The notes below the pieces were generated by a model, which worked only from the letters and a program-made list of their open reading frames with translations, had not been told where the DNA came from and searched no databases. From CAZMSD01 sp964568855 (GTDB lineage: Bacteria > CAIWAD01): a DNA stretch of 64,000 bases. Shown one piece after another: positions 17,583 to 27,046 of the stretch. Numbering within the stretch: position 1 is the stretch's first letter; each line of letters opens with the position of its first letter. The position numbers and the translations under genes were made by a program. The DNA lies in the NCBI GenBank assembly GCA_964568855.1, contig CAZMSD010000008.1, forward strand, positions 1-64,000, in the 5' to 3' direction.

Positions 17583-17690
17583 CGGGACTCCCGGACTTCA
17601 GGCAAGGGGATTGTCGGAGAACGACGCGCTTCGAGCCGCCAGAGTAGGGTGTGGATTCAAGAAAAGCAAGGGCCCTTGGCAAAGAGACCC

Positions 17691-19628
17691 TCAAGCATGT
17701 GGCGAATCGATTCTTCGCCGCAGCGCATCCCCCAGCCCCGAGCTTCTCCGGTAGGGCCGCTCGATGGCCGCGCGCAGGATCTCCTCGCTCCCGAAGACGC
17801 TCAGTTTCTTTCGGGCGCGCGTGACGGCCGTGTACAGCAACTCGCGGCAGAGCACGGGCGAGTCGCGGTCGGGCAGCACCAGCAGCACTTCGTCGAATTC
17901 CGAACCCTGGCTCTGGTGCACGGTCAGGGCGAAGGCCGTCTCGCAGCGCGGCAGCCGGGCGGGATCGACGGCGCGCAAATCGCCTTCGCGGGTCTCGAAG
18001 AGGGCCAGCCAATTCCCCGTTCCGGCCTGCGGCGTGAATGCGGCGGAGCCCGTGCCGTCCTTAGATTCAGTTTCCGATCGCTCCAGCGCGGTGGCAAGAC
18101 CCGGATCGGCCGCGTCCCAGAGCAGGCCCACGTCGCCATTGAACAAGCCCAGCTCGTAGTCGTTCGCGCGGACCATGATCGGCAGGCGGTGATACACAGT
18201 GGGCGGCCCTGCGCCCGGATGAAGGCTTCCAAAGGCCCGCGCCAGTCTCCGGTTGAGGGACTCCGAGCCGGGTGGACCGTGGCGCAGGGCGCAGAGTATC
18301 CTGAAGCGGTCCAGCGCGGCCAGCGCTTCACGCGGAGCACCCGCGCCGGCGAATCCTGCGCAGCCCTGCAGGGAGTCCTCGATCACCGCTGACAAGGGGA
18401 CATCGCCGCAGGCGGTGCTCCAGGCAAGGTCTTCCCTTTCCGTGTCACGCAGAAGCTCCAGGATTTCCCTGACCCGGCCGTCCCTGACCAGTGAAGCGAG
18501 GCGGCCGATGCCGCTCTCGGCGCCGAAGCGCCAGTTCCGCGTGAGACGAACCAGGGCGGCGCCCAGCAGAGGTTTGGCGGGAGGCGAGAGATCGGCGGAT
18601 GGAACACTCGCGCAGAGGTCGGCCAGGACCGAGCCCGCCTCCACGGAGGCCAGCTGGTGGGGGTCGCCCAGCAGGACCAGGCGCGCGGACTCCGGCAGGG
18701 CCTCCAGCGTCCGGGCGAGAAGTTCCAGGCTGACCATGGAAGCCTCGTCGATCACCAGCACGTCCAGCAGCAGCTGGTTGCCGGCGTCGTACCGAGGCTT
18801 TGCCGTCCTCCCGCCGAGGCCGATCAGCCGATGCAGCGTCACCGCATCCATGAGCGACGGTGCCTCTCCGAGGGAGGTCGGTTCGAGTTCCTCCAGGGCT
18901 GCCCGCATGGCCTCCTGCATCCGGGCGGCGGCCTTGCCGGTGGGCGCGGCAAGACCGATCCGCAGTCGTGGTGATACGACTCCGGCAGCAAGGCGCTCGC
19001 TTTCGCGATTCAGCATCCCGGCGAGAAGCCGGGCGGCGATGGTGGTCTTTCCGGTGCCTGGACCGCCCGTGACTACCGTGACGCATCGTTCAAGAGCCGT
19101 TGAAAACCGCTCGATCAGCCGTTCATCCTTCTCGTCTCCCCACCCCGACAGGTTCGCCAGTGAACGCCTAAGTCCGGGCAATTCCAGATGGGGAGGCTCG
19201 CGGAGGCGACTCGCGATCCCTTCAGCCAGCCGCTGTTCGAGTTCCCAATAGCGATGCAGATACAGATGGTTCCCCTCGTCGAGCACGAAGGGCGCATCCT
19301 GCCCCGGTCGCCCGCAGAGCGGGCTGTCGAGCAGGGCTTTCCGCCAGGCACACAGGTCCGGCGCGCGGATGCCCGAGTCCGGAATCGCCCGGCCCTCCTC
19401 GTCGAGGTCCGCGAACACTTCGCAACGGGCCGTCGCGGCCAGGTCGACGCAGACCTGTGATTCCACGGCTCCGCAACCGGCCAGACAGGCGGCCAACAGC
19501 AGGTGCGGATTCTCTGAACCACCGATGCGTGACGCGAAACGGACCAGCTGCCAGGCGTAGGGGGGAATCAATCCTCGCCGATGCCTGTCCTGCAGCTTCA
19601 GCAGCAAATCGTTCAGTGTTTCACTCAT
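17691..19628 (-). CDS. recD: RecBCD helicase subunit RecD
   Basis: A 645-residue SF1B 5'-3' helicase subunit of the RecBCD enzyme for double-strand break repair. The Walker A loop G-G-P-G-T-G-K-T lies at residues 188-195. V-L-V-I-D-E-A-S-M-V is the Walker B, L-L-G-D-P-H-Q-L-A-S-V is motif III, and A-L-T-V-H-Q-S-Q-G-S-E-F is the late SF1 motif. The start was set at ATG 19628, which overlaps the recB stop (ATGAGTGA, 8 bp). A start nine codons upstream is possible but breaks this coupling. It is the last gene of recC-recB-recD. Confidence 0.93.
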   Translation of the reverse strand: MSETLNDLLLKLQDRHRRGLIPPYAWQLVRFASRIGGSENPHLLLAACLAGCGAVESQVCVDLAATARCEVFADLDEEGRAIPDSGIRAPDLCAWRKALLDSPLCGRPGQDAPFVLDEGNHLYLHRYWELEQRLAEGIASRLREPPHLELPGLRRSLANLSGWGDEKDERLIERFSTALERCVTVVTGGPGTGKTTIAARLLAGMLNRESERLAAGVVSPRLRIGLAAPTGKAAARMQEAMRAALEELEPTSLGEAPSLMDAVTLHRLIGLGGRTAKPRYDAGNQLLLDVLVIDEASMVSLELLARTLEALPESARLVLLGDPHQLASVEAGSVLADLCASVPSADLSPPAKPLLGAALVRLTRNWRFGAESGIGRLASLVRDGRVREILELLRDTEREDLAWSTACGDVPLSAVIEDSLQGCAGFAGAGAPREALAALDRFRILCALRHGPPGSESLNRRLARAFGSLHPGAGPPTVYHRLPIMVRANDYELGLFNGDVGLLWDAADPGLATALERSETESKDGTGSAAFTPQAGTGNWLALFETREGDLRAVDPARLPRCETAFALTVHQSQGSEFDEVLLVLPDRDSPVLCRELLYTAVTRARKKLSVFGSEEILRAAIERPYRRSSGLGDALRRRIDSPHA

Positions 19629-22600
19629 CGCTGTCGCGCCCCAGCTGGCGGTCAAGATCCAGCACCAGTTCCGCCGGCGGACGGACCGTGAAGACGCCCG
19701 ATCCCGGAATGTCCCGCTTCACGCCTCGCAGGAAGATGTAGTACACGCCGCCCAGATGGGTTTGCGGGGCGTAATCGGGAAGACGAACCGCGAGATGCCG
19801 GTGGAGCGCCGCCAGGTACAGCAGGTATTGCAGCACGTAGCCGCGCGAAATCATCTCGTTCGCCAGCGGTTCGTCGGTGTAATGCTCAGAGTCCGGGCCC
19901 AGCCAGTTGGACTTGTAGTCGGCCAGGTGATACCTGCCGCCGGCCTCGAAGACCAGGTCGATGAAACCGCGCAGGTAGCCCGGCTTGCGCTGGAAATCAA
20001 GGCCTTCGAAAAAACGATCCAGCGGATCGTCCACCTTCGGAGATTCGTTCGCTCCCGGCGCGTCCGGGGAAATGGATAGTCGCGCCCTGAGCAGCCTGAA
20101 CAACGCCCGCGAGTCGAGAGCCCGGGTCGGAAAGGTGAATTCAAGTTCGCTGATGCGGCGACGACCATCCAGGTCGCCAAGCACGCAGCCGGCATCCGCG
20201 TGTAGAGGAGTAGCCAGCACCCGCTCCAGCATGGATCCCAGCACGCTTCTCCACGCGGGATCGAAACCATGCTCCGCAAGCGCAAGTTCAGCCTGCTCTT
20301 CCAGGTATCGTGCCTCCCTGAAGCGACGGAAGTCAAGCGTCTCCAGCAGGTGGTGCAGGCAGGTACCCGCGGCGGCTCCCGCAGGAAAATCGTGAATGCC
20401 GGCGCCCTCGAAGTGCCGGGCACCGGCGACGGGCGCGACGACGCTCGACCCGGTCCCCCTGCGCGCCGACGGATCACGCGCGGCCTGGAATGCTGCCGTC
20501 GCCCGCGAATCCGGAAATGCAGGATGAATCACGTTCTCGGTCAGAGCGTCGTGATCGCTCTCCTCGAAACGGGTTTCCGAGCCGGAGATCAGGGAGCTGA
20601 AACTGCTGACGCCCCAGCGGCTCCTCGTGCTGCCCCTGAAGTCGCGCGGCTGAAGGTCTGGGCCGCGCTCCCCGCGCTCCATGGGTCCGGTCGGCTTTTC
20701 GGCTGGCGGCGCATCGACGGAGATTCGGCCGGCGGAGACTTCCCGAAGTCGCTCCAGGGCCGTGCGCCAGTCCAGTGCCGCACCTGCGCCCTCAGCCCGT
20801 GGAAGTCCGAGCAATCGGGCCAGCGGCGAGTCCCCGGCGCCCCTGACCGAACCCGCGACGAAATAGGTGCGGAAACGGGCGCGGGTCAGGGCCACGTAAG
20901 CCAGGCGCAGTTCCTCCGCCTCCGCTTCCCGCCGCGCCTGCTCGCAGTGGGCGTCCAGGTCGGGTCCGCCCAGATCGAGCACGGCGCTGTGGTCCCTGTC
21001 CGGATCGTGATACAGAACAGGTGAATGGACCTTCTTCCGGTCCTGGGTGTGCCACAAGAAAGGCACGAAGGTGATCGGGAACTCGAGGCCCTTGCTCTTG
21101 TGTACGGTCAGGATACGCACCAGGTTATCGTCGCTTTCCAGCCGCAGCTCGCGCTCTTCATCCGCGGCGCCCCGGTCCTCGCGCTGCAGAGCGAACCACT
21201 GCAGGAGTTCCTGCATACTCGAACCCGACGACTGCTCCTCCCGGTGCAGCAGATCCGTCAGTTGAAGAAGGTTCGTCAGACGTCGCTCGCCGCGGCGCAG
21301 AGAGAGCAGCCGGCGCGAAATCCCCACCTCGCGAATCAGCAGGCGCAGCATCAGGGCCACGCCGCGCTCGCGCCAAATGCGGCGCGCCCGTCGCAGGACC
21401 TCGTCGCGCAGGGTCCAGGCCTTTGGGTCCCGCTCGAGCTCGACGATGTCCTCGGCCCGGAACCCCAGCAGGGGAGTGCAAAGGGCCGCCTTGACCGCGC
21501 CGCGGTATCCGGGATCCGCGACCGCACGCAGTACGAGCTGCAGCGACTCGGCTTCCCCGGTGTGAAAAACGCTTTCCCGCGAAAGGAGCACGCTGGAAAT
21601 ACCCAGCCTGAGCAATTCCTCCGTGACCTGAACACCCTGCCGGTTGGTGCGCACGAGAACCGCCAGGTGGCTCGCGGAAAGCGGTCTCGACGATTCCGCC
21701 CCTCCGGGGAGCGAGCGCGTGACGAGTCTGATCCGCTGTTTCGCTCCCAGGAGCAGCAGGCGCGAGACCTCCGCCGCGGTGGCGCGGGCGGCCGCTGCCG
21801 AACCCTCGTCCCTGCTGCGGGGTTTTCCCGTATCACGGGGATCCACGCGCCAGATGCGCAGCGGCGCATCCCGCTCCTCGGCGATGCCGTCTTCCTGCAG
21901 CCGGGTCGTTTCGTCGAGCTGCGCCGTTTCCGGATCCGCGGCGACGGCCTCGTGGTAGGCGATGCGCCGGTCCAGGAAGGGATTGCGCTCGCCCGGTTCC
22001 AGGTGCCGCTGCCCGAAGAGGTCGTTCAGGGCCTCCACCAGGCGCGGACGCGAGCGGAAATTGCGGTCCAGGAGCAGGGTGTCGCTTTTCATCGCGTCGG
22101 CGGCTTCCAGGTAAGTGTGGATGTCCGCGCCGCGAAATGAGTAGATGGCCTGCTTGGGATCGCCGACGAGATACACGGGGCGATCTCGGTCCTTGAAGGC
22201 GTCGCGGAAAATGGCGTACTGCACCGGGTCCGTGTCCTGGAACTCGTCCACCAGCAGTGCCCGGTGGCGCCTGCCGATCAGGCCCGCGAGACTCGCTCCC
22301 CCGGGGCCTCGCAGCGCTTCGTGCAGCAAGGTCAGCAGGTCGTCGTAACTCGCGACGGCCGCGGATTTCCTGCGCGCCCGCAACTCGACCAGGCCTTCCT
22401 TGAGGAATTCGTGATACAAGTGAACCAGACGCCGGCGATGCTCGAGTTCGAGCTCGGTCAGGTTCTCGATCAGCAAGTCGCAGACCTCGAAGAAGCGGTG
22501 CTCCGGACGGTCAGTCTTCCCCTTCTTCAGCGACCTGTTGATCTTGCCCGCGCTGAAATAGCCAAGAAGATCCTCGGGAACGAGGCTGGGCGAATCGGCG

Positions 22601-23421
22601 CCGAACAGGCGCGCTATCGTCCCGGCATTTTTCATAATCGTGCCGGCCTTGAAGGCGACTTTGCTGAGCGATTCGTGTTCGAGGAGTGCGGTGATGGCGT
22701 GCGCCTCCGCCCGCCAGAGCTCTTGAGCCTCCCGCCAGTGGAGGCGGTATTCGCGCTCAGCGCCGGAAGTGCCGACGTATCCGGATTCCGGTTCGAGGAG
22801 CAGATAAGGTCTGGCGGCAACATCGCGCAGGATGCCGGTCCAGGTTTCCGGGTCGATCAGGCTTGCACCACGCATGGTGCTGCCGGCCAGGTGCTGGATG
22901 AACAACGGGTCAAGCCGGGCGAACCATCGCCGGTAGATGTCCTCGGCCGTCTCCCGGAGAATTCTCGACTCGCTGCCGGCCAGTTCCCACTCGAGGTTGA
23001 AGCCGCTCTGGAAGGCGCTTTCCTGGAGCACGCGGCGGCAGAACCCGTGAATGGTATGCACGGCCGCCCGGTCGAAAGTGCGCAGAGCTTCATCCAGGCG
23101 GCTCCGCGCCGCGGCGAGGCCTCCCTCCTTGGTTCGTAATCGCTCCGCGAGTTCCTTCAGGAAGGGATCGCTCCGGCCGGTGCCGCGATGATTCGTGACA
23201 CACTCGCGAACCTCGGCCAGCCTGTCGCGCAGGCGGCGGCGCAGCTGCGCCGTGGCCGCCTCGGTGAAAGTGAGCACGAGAATCCGGCTAACCGGCAGAT
23301 TCAGTTCCAGCAGCAGTCTCAGGTACAGGGAGGCGATGGTCCAGGTCTTGCCGGTGCCGGCGCCCGCTTCCACCAGGGTCCAGCCTTTCAGCGGGAGATC
23401 CAGGATGCCGGGAGCGCTCAC
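19621..23421 (-). CDS. recB: RecBCD helicase-nuclease subunit RecB
   Basis: A 1266-residue UvrD-type 3'-5' helicase fused to a C-terminal nuclease. Walker A is E-A-G-A-G-T-G-K-T near the N-terminus; L-L-V-D-E-F-Q-D-T-D-P-V-Q is motif II; V-H-K-S-K-G-L-E-F is motif V. The nuclease domain near the C-terminus shows G-F-I-D-L-V-F-E and L-A-D-Y-K-S-N, the RecB nuclease signature. I chose GTG at 23421 because it overlaps the recC stop by one base (TAGTG) and sits 7 nt after a perfect GGAGG. An in-frame TTG at 23439 is an alternative. Confidence 0.93.
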   Translation of the reverse strand: MSAPGILDLPLKGWTLVEAGAGTGKTWTIASLYLRLLLELNLPVSRILVLTFTEAATAQLRRRLRDRLAEVRECVTNHRGTGRSDPFLKELAERLRTKEGGLAAARSRLDEALRTFDRAAVHTIHGFCRRVLQESAFQSGFNLEWELAGSESRILRETAEDIYRRWFARLDPLFIQHLAGSTMRGASLIDPETWTGILRDVAARPYLLLEPESGYVGTSGAEREYRLHWREAQELWRAEAHAITALLEHESLSKVAFKAGTIMKNAGTIARLFGADSPSLVPEDLLGYFSAGKINRSLKKGKTDRPEHRFFEVCDLLIENLTELELEHRRRLVHLYHEFLKEGLVELRARRKSAAVASYDDLLTLLHEALRGPGGASLAGLIGRRHRALLVDEFQDTDPVQYAIFRDAFKDRDRPVYLVGDPKQAIYSFRGADIHTYLEAADAMKSDTLLLDRNFRSRPRLVEALNDLFGQRHLEPGERNPFLDRRIAYHEAVAADPETAQLDETTRLQEDGIAEERDAPLRIWRVDPRDTGKPRSRDEGSAAAARATAAEVSRLLLLGAKQRIRLVTRSLPGGAESSRPLSASHLAVLVRTNRQGVQVTEELLRLGISSVLLSRESVFHTGEAESLQLVLRAVADPGYRGAVKAALCTPLLGFRAEDIVELERDPKAWTLRDEVLRRARRIWRERGVALMLRLLIREVGISRRLLSLRRGERRLTNLLQLTDLLHREEQSSGSSMQELLQWFALQREDRGAADEERELRLESDDNLVRILTVHKSKGLEFPITFVPFLWHTQDRKKVHSPVLYHDPDRDHSAVLDLGGPDLDAHCEQARREAEAEELRLAYVALTRARFRTYFVAGSVRGAGDSPLARLLGLPRAEGAGAALDWRTALERLREVSAGRISVDAPPAEKPTGPMERGERGPDLQPRDFRGSTRSRWGVSSFSSLISGSETRFEESDHDALTENVIHPAFPDSRATAAFQAARDPSARRGTGSSVVAPVAGARHFEGAGIHDFPAGAAAGTCLHHLLETLDFRRFREARYLEEQAELALAEHGFDPAWRSVLGSMLERVLATPLHADAGCVLGDLDGRRRISELEFTFPTRALDSRALFRLLRARLSISPDAPGANESPKVDDPLDRFFEGLDFQRKPGYLRGFIDLVFEAGGRYHLADYKSNWLGPDSEHYTDEPLANEMISRGYVLQYLLYLAALHRHLAVRLPDYAPQTHLGGVYYIFLRGVKRDIPGSGVFTVRPPAELVLDLDRQLGRDSDE

Positions 23422-26400
23422 TATTCGTCCTCCAGGCAATGCAGCAGCGCGGGCAGGCTGATCGCCTCCGCCAGCTCGCCGAAGCGCTGCGCTGTATCGC
23501 CGCGCATCGGTTCAGACTCGCCGAAAGCCAGCCGGTACCAGGGATCCTCGGACTCGCCACGCTGCATGAAGCCGCCGCGCCATTCCTTCAGCGCGGCTTC
23601 GCGCGCTGCGCTCCTGGCCGCGTCGTATTCAGCGCCGGCCCCCTCGAGAGTATCACCGCGAAGCGACTGAGGTCCCTCGAGTTTCAACGACTTCGCCAAG
23701 GTCTTCGCGTATGCCCATCCCGCGCCGGGCGCCCAGGGCAGCAGCCCGTGCAGGCCCTTCCAGTAGATTTCGAGCAGCCGGACCAGGTGGGCCGCCGAAT
23801 CCTCGACCGCGCTCAGCGGCATGGATCCGTCGCGCGCCAACAGCAGGCTGCGCGGTGGGACGTCCTTGGGCTCCAGGACCTGCAGCAGGAGATTGCGGAT
23901 CCAGAAGGAGCCGCGTCGCTTTCCCTTCAGCTTGAAAGATCCCCAGGCGGTCAGGCCGCGGCGTGAGAGGCCCCCCAGGCGTCCGCTCAGGTGGAAGCCG
24001 CCCAACTCCAGGTCCACCGCCGCGCTCTCCAGGTCCCGGATCGCCACGCCCTGCAGGGCCCCGCCGACAGCGTCCGCCAGCGCCCGGGATTCCGCAGCTG
24101 CTTCGTGATACACGAGATCGCCTGGAGGACCGTGGGGCAGCAATCCCTTTGCCCTGGCGAGATCCAGCATCCTTCGTTCGTCCTCGCCCCTGAGGAAGCC
24201 CTCCAGCAGCTCTTCGCGCAGGTGATACCGCTGCAGCTCGTCCAGCGTGAAGGGTTCGCGCTCGTCGGGGCCCAGCTCCGCCTCGCGCAACCGGATGCCG
24301 AGTCGATCCCGAAGCAGGGCGCGGCCCGGGTGCTCGAAGAATCGCAGCAGGCTCTCCAGCGACACGCTGCGATGTTCGGGGGGCAGATCGGGAAGAGGGC
24401 CTCCGGTGATCGGTCCGGGAGGGTCGCGCGGTTTCAACGCTTCAGCGGCAGCCCTGCAGAGCTCGGTATCGAAACTGAACAGGTTTTCTTCGTTTTTCCT
24501 GAAATACTGGGGGCTGAAAGCCTGCAGGCGGTGTTGGGTGATGACACCCCTCGGCAGCCCTTGTTCATCCTGCTCGAGGACAGAGCGCAACACGTCCAGC
24601 AGGTCGCTGAGCAGGACCGACGGCGGGATCTCGTTGTTCTCGCGGAGACCTTTCCCAACGTAGCTCAGGTACAGCACGTCCTCAGCCCCCGCCAGCGCGT
24701 CGAGGAAGATTCCGCGGTCCTCGTCGCGAGGCGAGCGATCGCCGCGGCGCGGGCGGCGACTCGCCAGGTCCAGGCCCCGTTCCGCGGAGGGCCTGGGGAA
24801 GACGCCGTCGTCCAGGCCAAGCAGGCAGAGGACCTTGGCGGGAACGCCGCGCAGCGAGACCATCGAGGAGAAGACCAGGCGCCCGTCGATGGACGATCCC
24901 CGACGGCTGATCGTTGTTTCGAGCAGGCGGCGCAGTTCCTCCCTCAGGAGTTCGAGTGTCACGGCATCATGATAGCCGGCCGACTCGGCTGTGTCCGCCA
25001 TGTGGTTCAGGGCGCCGCTCAGCCGCTCCGGCTCCCCGCGCTCGCAGGCATCCCGCCGGAAGAAACGATCCTGAATCCGCAGCAGAAGGCTGCGCCAGTC
25101 CCGTATCGAGCGCTCCCGACCCAGTTGCTGCTCAAGCTCGAAGAGTTCCTCGCAGAAATTCCCCAGACGTCCCAGCAGGTCGGCCCCGTCACCGCCGCCG
25201 GCGGGGAAGGGCAGGATGCCGGCGATTTTCGTCCGGTTGTCGCCCCCGAAGACGCCGCCCAGCATCAGGCGGTCCAGGCCGGCGGACCAGGTGTGCTCCT
25301 CGACGCCGGGCAGTCCCTGTCTCACGCGGTGCTCCGCGTCGATGCCCCAGCGGACGCCGATATCTGCGATCCAGCCCGCGATCCGGGGGAGTTCCGACTC
25401 GACTATCCCGAAGGAACGCGCCACGGCGGGGACCTCGAGCAGGGTCAGGACCTGTACCGCGGTCCAGCGGCCTCCAGGCAGCTCGAGCAGTCTCAGGAAG
25501 GCCCGCGAGATGCTTGAAGCGGGCGCATCGCGACGGCCCATGATCGAATAGGGGATTCGGCGATTCTCCGGCAGGCTGTCGAAAACGGCCTCGACCAGCG
25601 GCGCGTAGGCCTCGATGTCAGGCGTCGTCACCAGGACGTCGCCAGGACCGATCTCGGGATGCTTGTCGAACAGGGCCAGAAGCCGGTCGGTCAGCACCTC
25701 CAGCTCGCGCAAGCGGCTGTGACACACATGGACCTGCAGGGAGGGGTCGTCCTGATCATCGTCAAGCACGGTGCATTCCCGGGCGTTGGGAGCGCATTCA
25801 CCGCGCATCAGATCCTGCAGGCACCTTAGCATACCGCGGTCAGCTGGCCCGTCGGACACCTCGGCAGTGGAACCGCTGCGGCGTCGGTTCTCCGCCTGTG
25901 TCACGGCAGGCCTGCCAACGCTCACCGCCGCCGGCTCGCCCGCTTCATCCACTGCGCCGGCCTCGCGCAGACGGAGCAGGAAATCCCGCCGGCGCGCGTC
26001 GCAGGAGACCAGCGGTTCGAGACCCGCCGGAGGCGATGCCAGGGGATCGAGGACGAAACAATCGACCGGGATGCTTTGCGCCAGCCGCGAAAAGAACAGC
26101 AGTTCCTGCTGCGGAAGGTCCGCAATGCAGAACAGCGTGACACGCCGCGGAAGGTCGAGAGCGGCGACCGGCCGCTCGTCCAGCAGACGCCCCAGGCGGC
26201 GGTGCAGTTCCACGCGGTGAGCGCCGTCGGCCTCTTTCACCACGGCGCGCCAAAGGGCACCCTGCCAGAGGTAGTCGGGATCCTGCTCCACCGGCGAGTC
26301 CTGCTCGAGGGCGGCCGGCTGCGCCGAGACCGGCTTCCCTTCCCAGGCGCTGATCCAGTCCGGCCGGTAGACCAGGTACTGGTCGTAGAGATCCGCAAGG

Positions 26401-26786
26401 CGGCGTGACAGCTCCATCAAGCGCAGCTGGCCGGGATTGGCTTCGACCCACTTTCGCGGAGCCGTGAATTCTTCCCGCGGCAGCAGGTCGGGCAGCAGGC
26501 GCAGTATCCGCCAGCGCAGCTCCGCGGGATCGAAGGGCCGTCGCTCCGGAAGGCCTTCCAGGTTGCGCCGGAAGCAGTCCCAGATAAAGCTGGCCGGGAA
26601 GGGGAAGTCCACGTTTGCGCAGACTCCGAGGCGCTCGGCCAGGCGCAGTGACAGCCAACGGGCCATGCCCGCGCCGTGCACCACGACCACTTCGGGCTCC
26701 ATGGGCGGCAGGGGATCCTCGAGCAGCGTCGCGGCCAGGCGGTCGGCGAGCTGTTCGACCCGGTGGGACTGGTGAATGCGCAGCAT
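23421..26786 (-). CDS. recC: RecBCD Chi-recognition subunit RecC
   Basis: A 1121-residue RecC, a helicase-like but catalytically dead subunit that holds the complex together and scans for Chi. The N-terminus shows family blocks G-A-G-M-A-R-W-L-S-L-R-L-A and A-N-V-D-F-P-F-P-A-S-F-I-W. The middle has L-C-L-L-G-L-D-D-G-V-F-P-R and S-Y-V-G-K. Degenerate helicase motifs and lack of a Walker A loop are as expected. Gene order recC-recB-recD differs from the E. coli arrangement (recC, ptrA, recB, recD) only in lacking ptrA. The Chi sequence for this lineage is unknown. Confidence 0.93.
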   Translation of the reverse strand: MLRIHQSHRVEQLADRLAATLLEDPLPPMEPEVVVVHGAGMARWLSLRLAERLGVCANVDFPFPASFIWDCFRRNLEGLPERRPFDPAELRWRILRLLPDLLPREEFTAPRKWVEANPGQLRLMELSRRLADLYDQYLVYRPDWISAWEGKPVSAQPAALEQDSPVEQDPDYLWQGALWRAVVKEADGAHRVELHRRLGRLLDERPVAALDLPRRVTLFCIADLPQQELLFFSRLAQSIPVDCFVLDPLASPPAGLEPLVSCDARRRDFLLRLREAGAVDEAGEPAAVSVGRPAVTQAENRRRSGSTAEVSDGPADRGMLRCLQDLMRGECAPNARECTVLDDDQDDPSLQVHVCHSRLRELEVLTDRLLALFDKHPEIGPGDVLVTTPDIEAYAPLVEAVFDSLPENRRIPYSIMGRRDAPASSISRAFLRLLELPGGRWTAVQVLTLLEVPAVARSFGIVESELPRIAGWIADIGVRWGIDAEHRVRQGLPGVEEHTWSAGLDRLMLGGVFGGDNRTKIAGILPFPAGGGDGADLLGRLGNFCEELFELEQQLGRERSIRDWRSLLLRIQDRFFRRDACERGEPERLSGALNHMADTAESAGYHDAVTLELLREELRRLLETTISRRGSSIDGRLVFSSMVSLRGVPAKVLCLLGLDDGVFPRPSAERGLDLASRRPRRGDRSPRDEDRGIFLDALAGAEDVLYLSYVGKGLRENNEIPPSVLLSDLLDVLRSVLEQDEQGLPRGVITQHRLQAFSPQYFRKNEENLFSFDTELCRAAAEALKPRDPPGPITGGPLPDLPPEHRSVSLESLLRFFEHPGRALLRDRLGIRLREAELGPDEREPFTLDELQRYHLREELLEGFLRGEDERRMLDLARAKGLLPHGPPGDLVYHEAAAESRALADAVGGALQGVAIRDLESAAVDLELGGFHLSGRLGGLSRRGLTAWGSFKLKGKRRGSFWIRNLLLQVLEPKDVPPRSLLLARDGSMPLSAVEDSAAHLVRLLEIYWKGLHGLLPWAPGAGWAYAKTLAKSLKLEGPQSLRGDTLEGAGAEYDAARSAAREAALKEWRGGFMQRGESEDPWYRLAFGESEPMRGDTAQRFGELAEAISLPALLHCLEDE

Positions 26787-26987
26787 GGCTGGATTCCTGG
26801 AGCGCCGAATCAGGTTGTGTCAAGATCGCTTACAATATGGAAAACGGTGGCGGGGGAGCAGGCGCTTACTCGCAGCGGTGCGGATTCCGCGCTCCTGCCC
26901 GCGGCCGATTCGGCGCGCGGCATGTCACACGGGCCATGTAATGACGATCGCCGCGGCGAATGGCGGTACGACTATGAGCACGAAAAC

Positions 26988-27013
26988 GGAGCCCCGGCAC
27001 GCGCCGAGGCTCC
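26988..27013 (-). terminator. Rho-independent terminator of the LamG-domain gene
   Basis: Read on the minus strand, GGAGCC (27013-27008) and GGCTCC (26993-26988) form the outer stem with an inner GGC/GCC stem around a GCGT loop. The stem is followed by GTTTTCG. It lies about 35 bp after the stop codon of the minus-strand gene ending at 27047. The rest of 26787-26987 shows nothing I can call beyond the likely recC promoter region. Confidence 0.6.
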
Positions 27014-27046
27014 AGCTGAGCATTACCGATGGGGTGAAATAATCGC

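Noticed and set aside
16060..18012. A 650-residue minus-strand frame spanning glnA and recD
   Set aside because: It covers two real genes in another frame and translates to an Arg/Pro/Gly-rich sequence with no recognisable domain.
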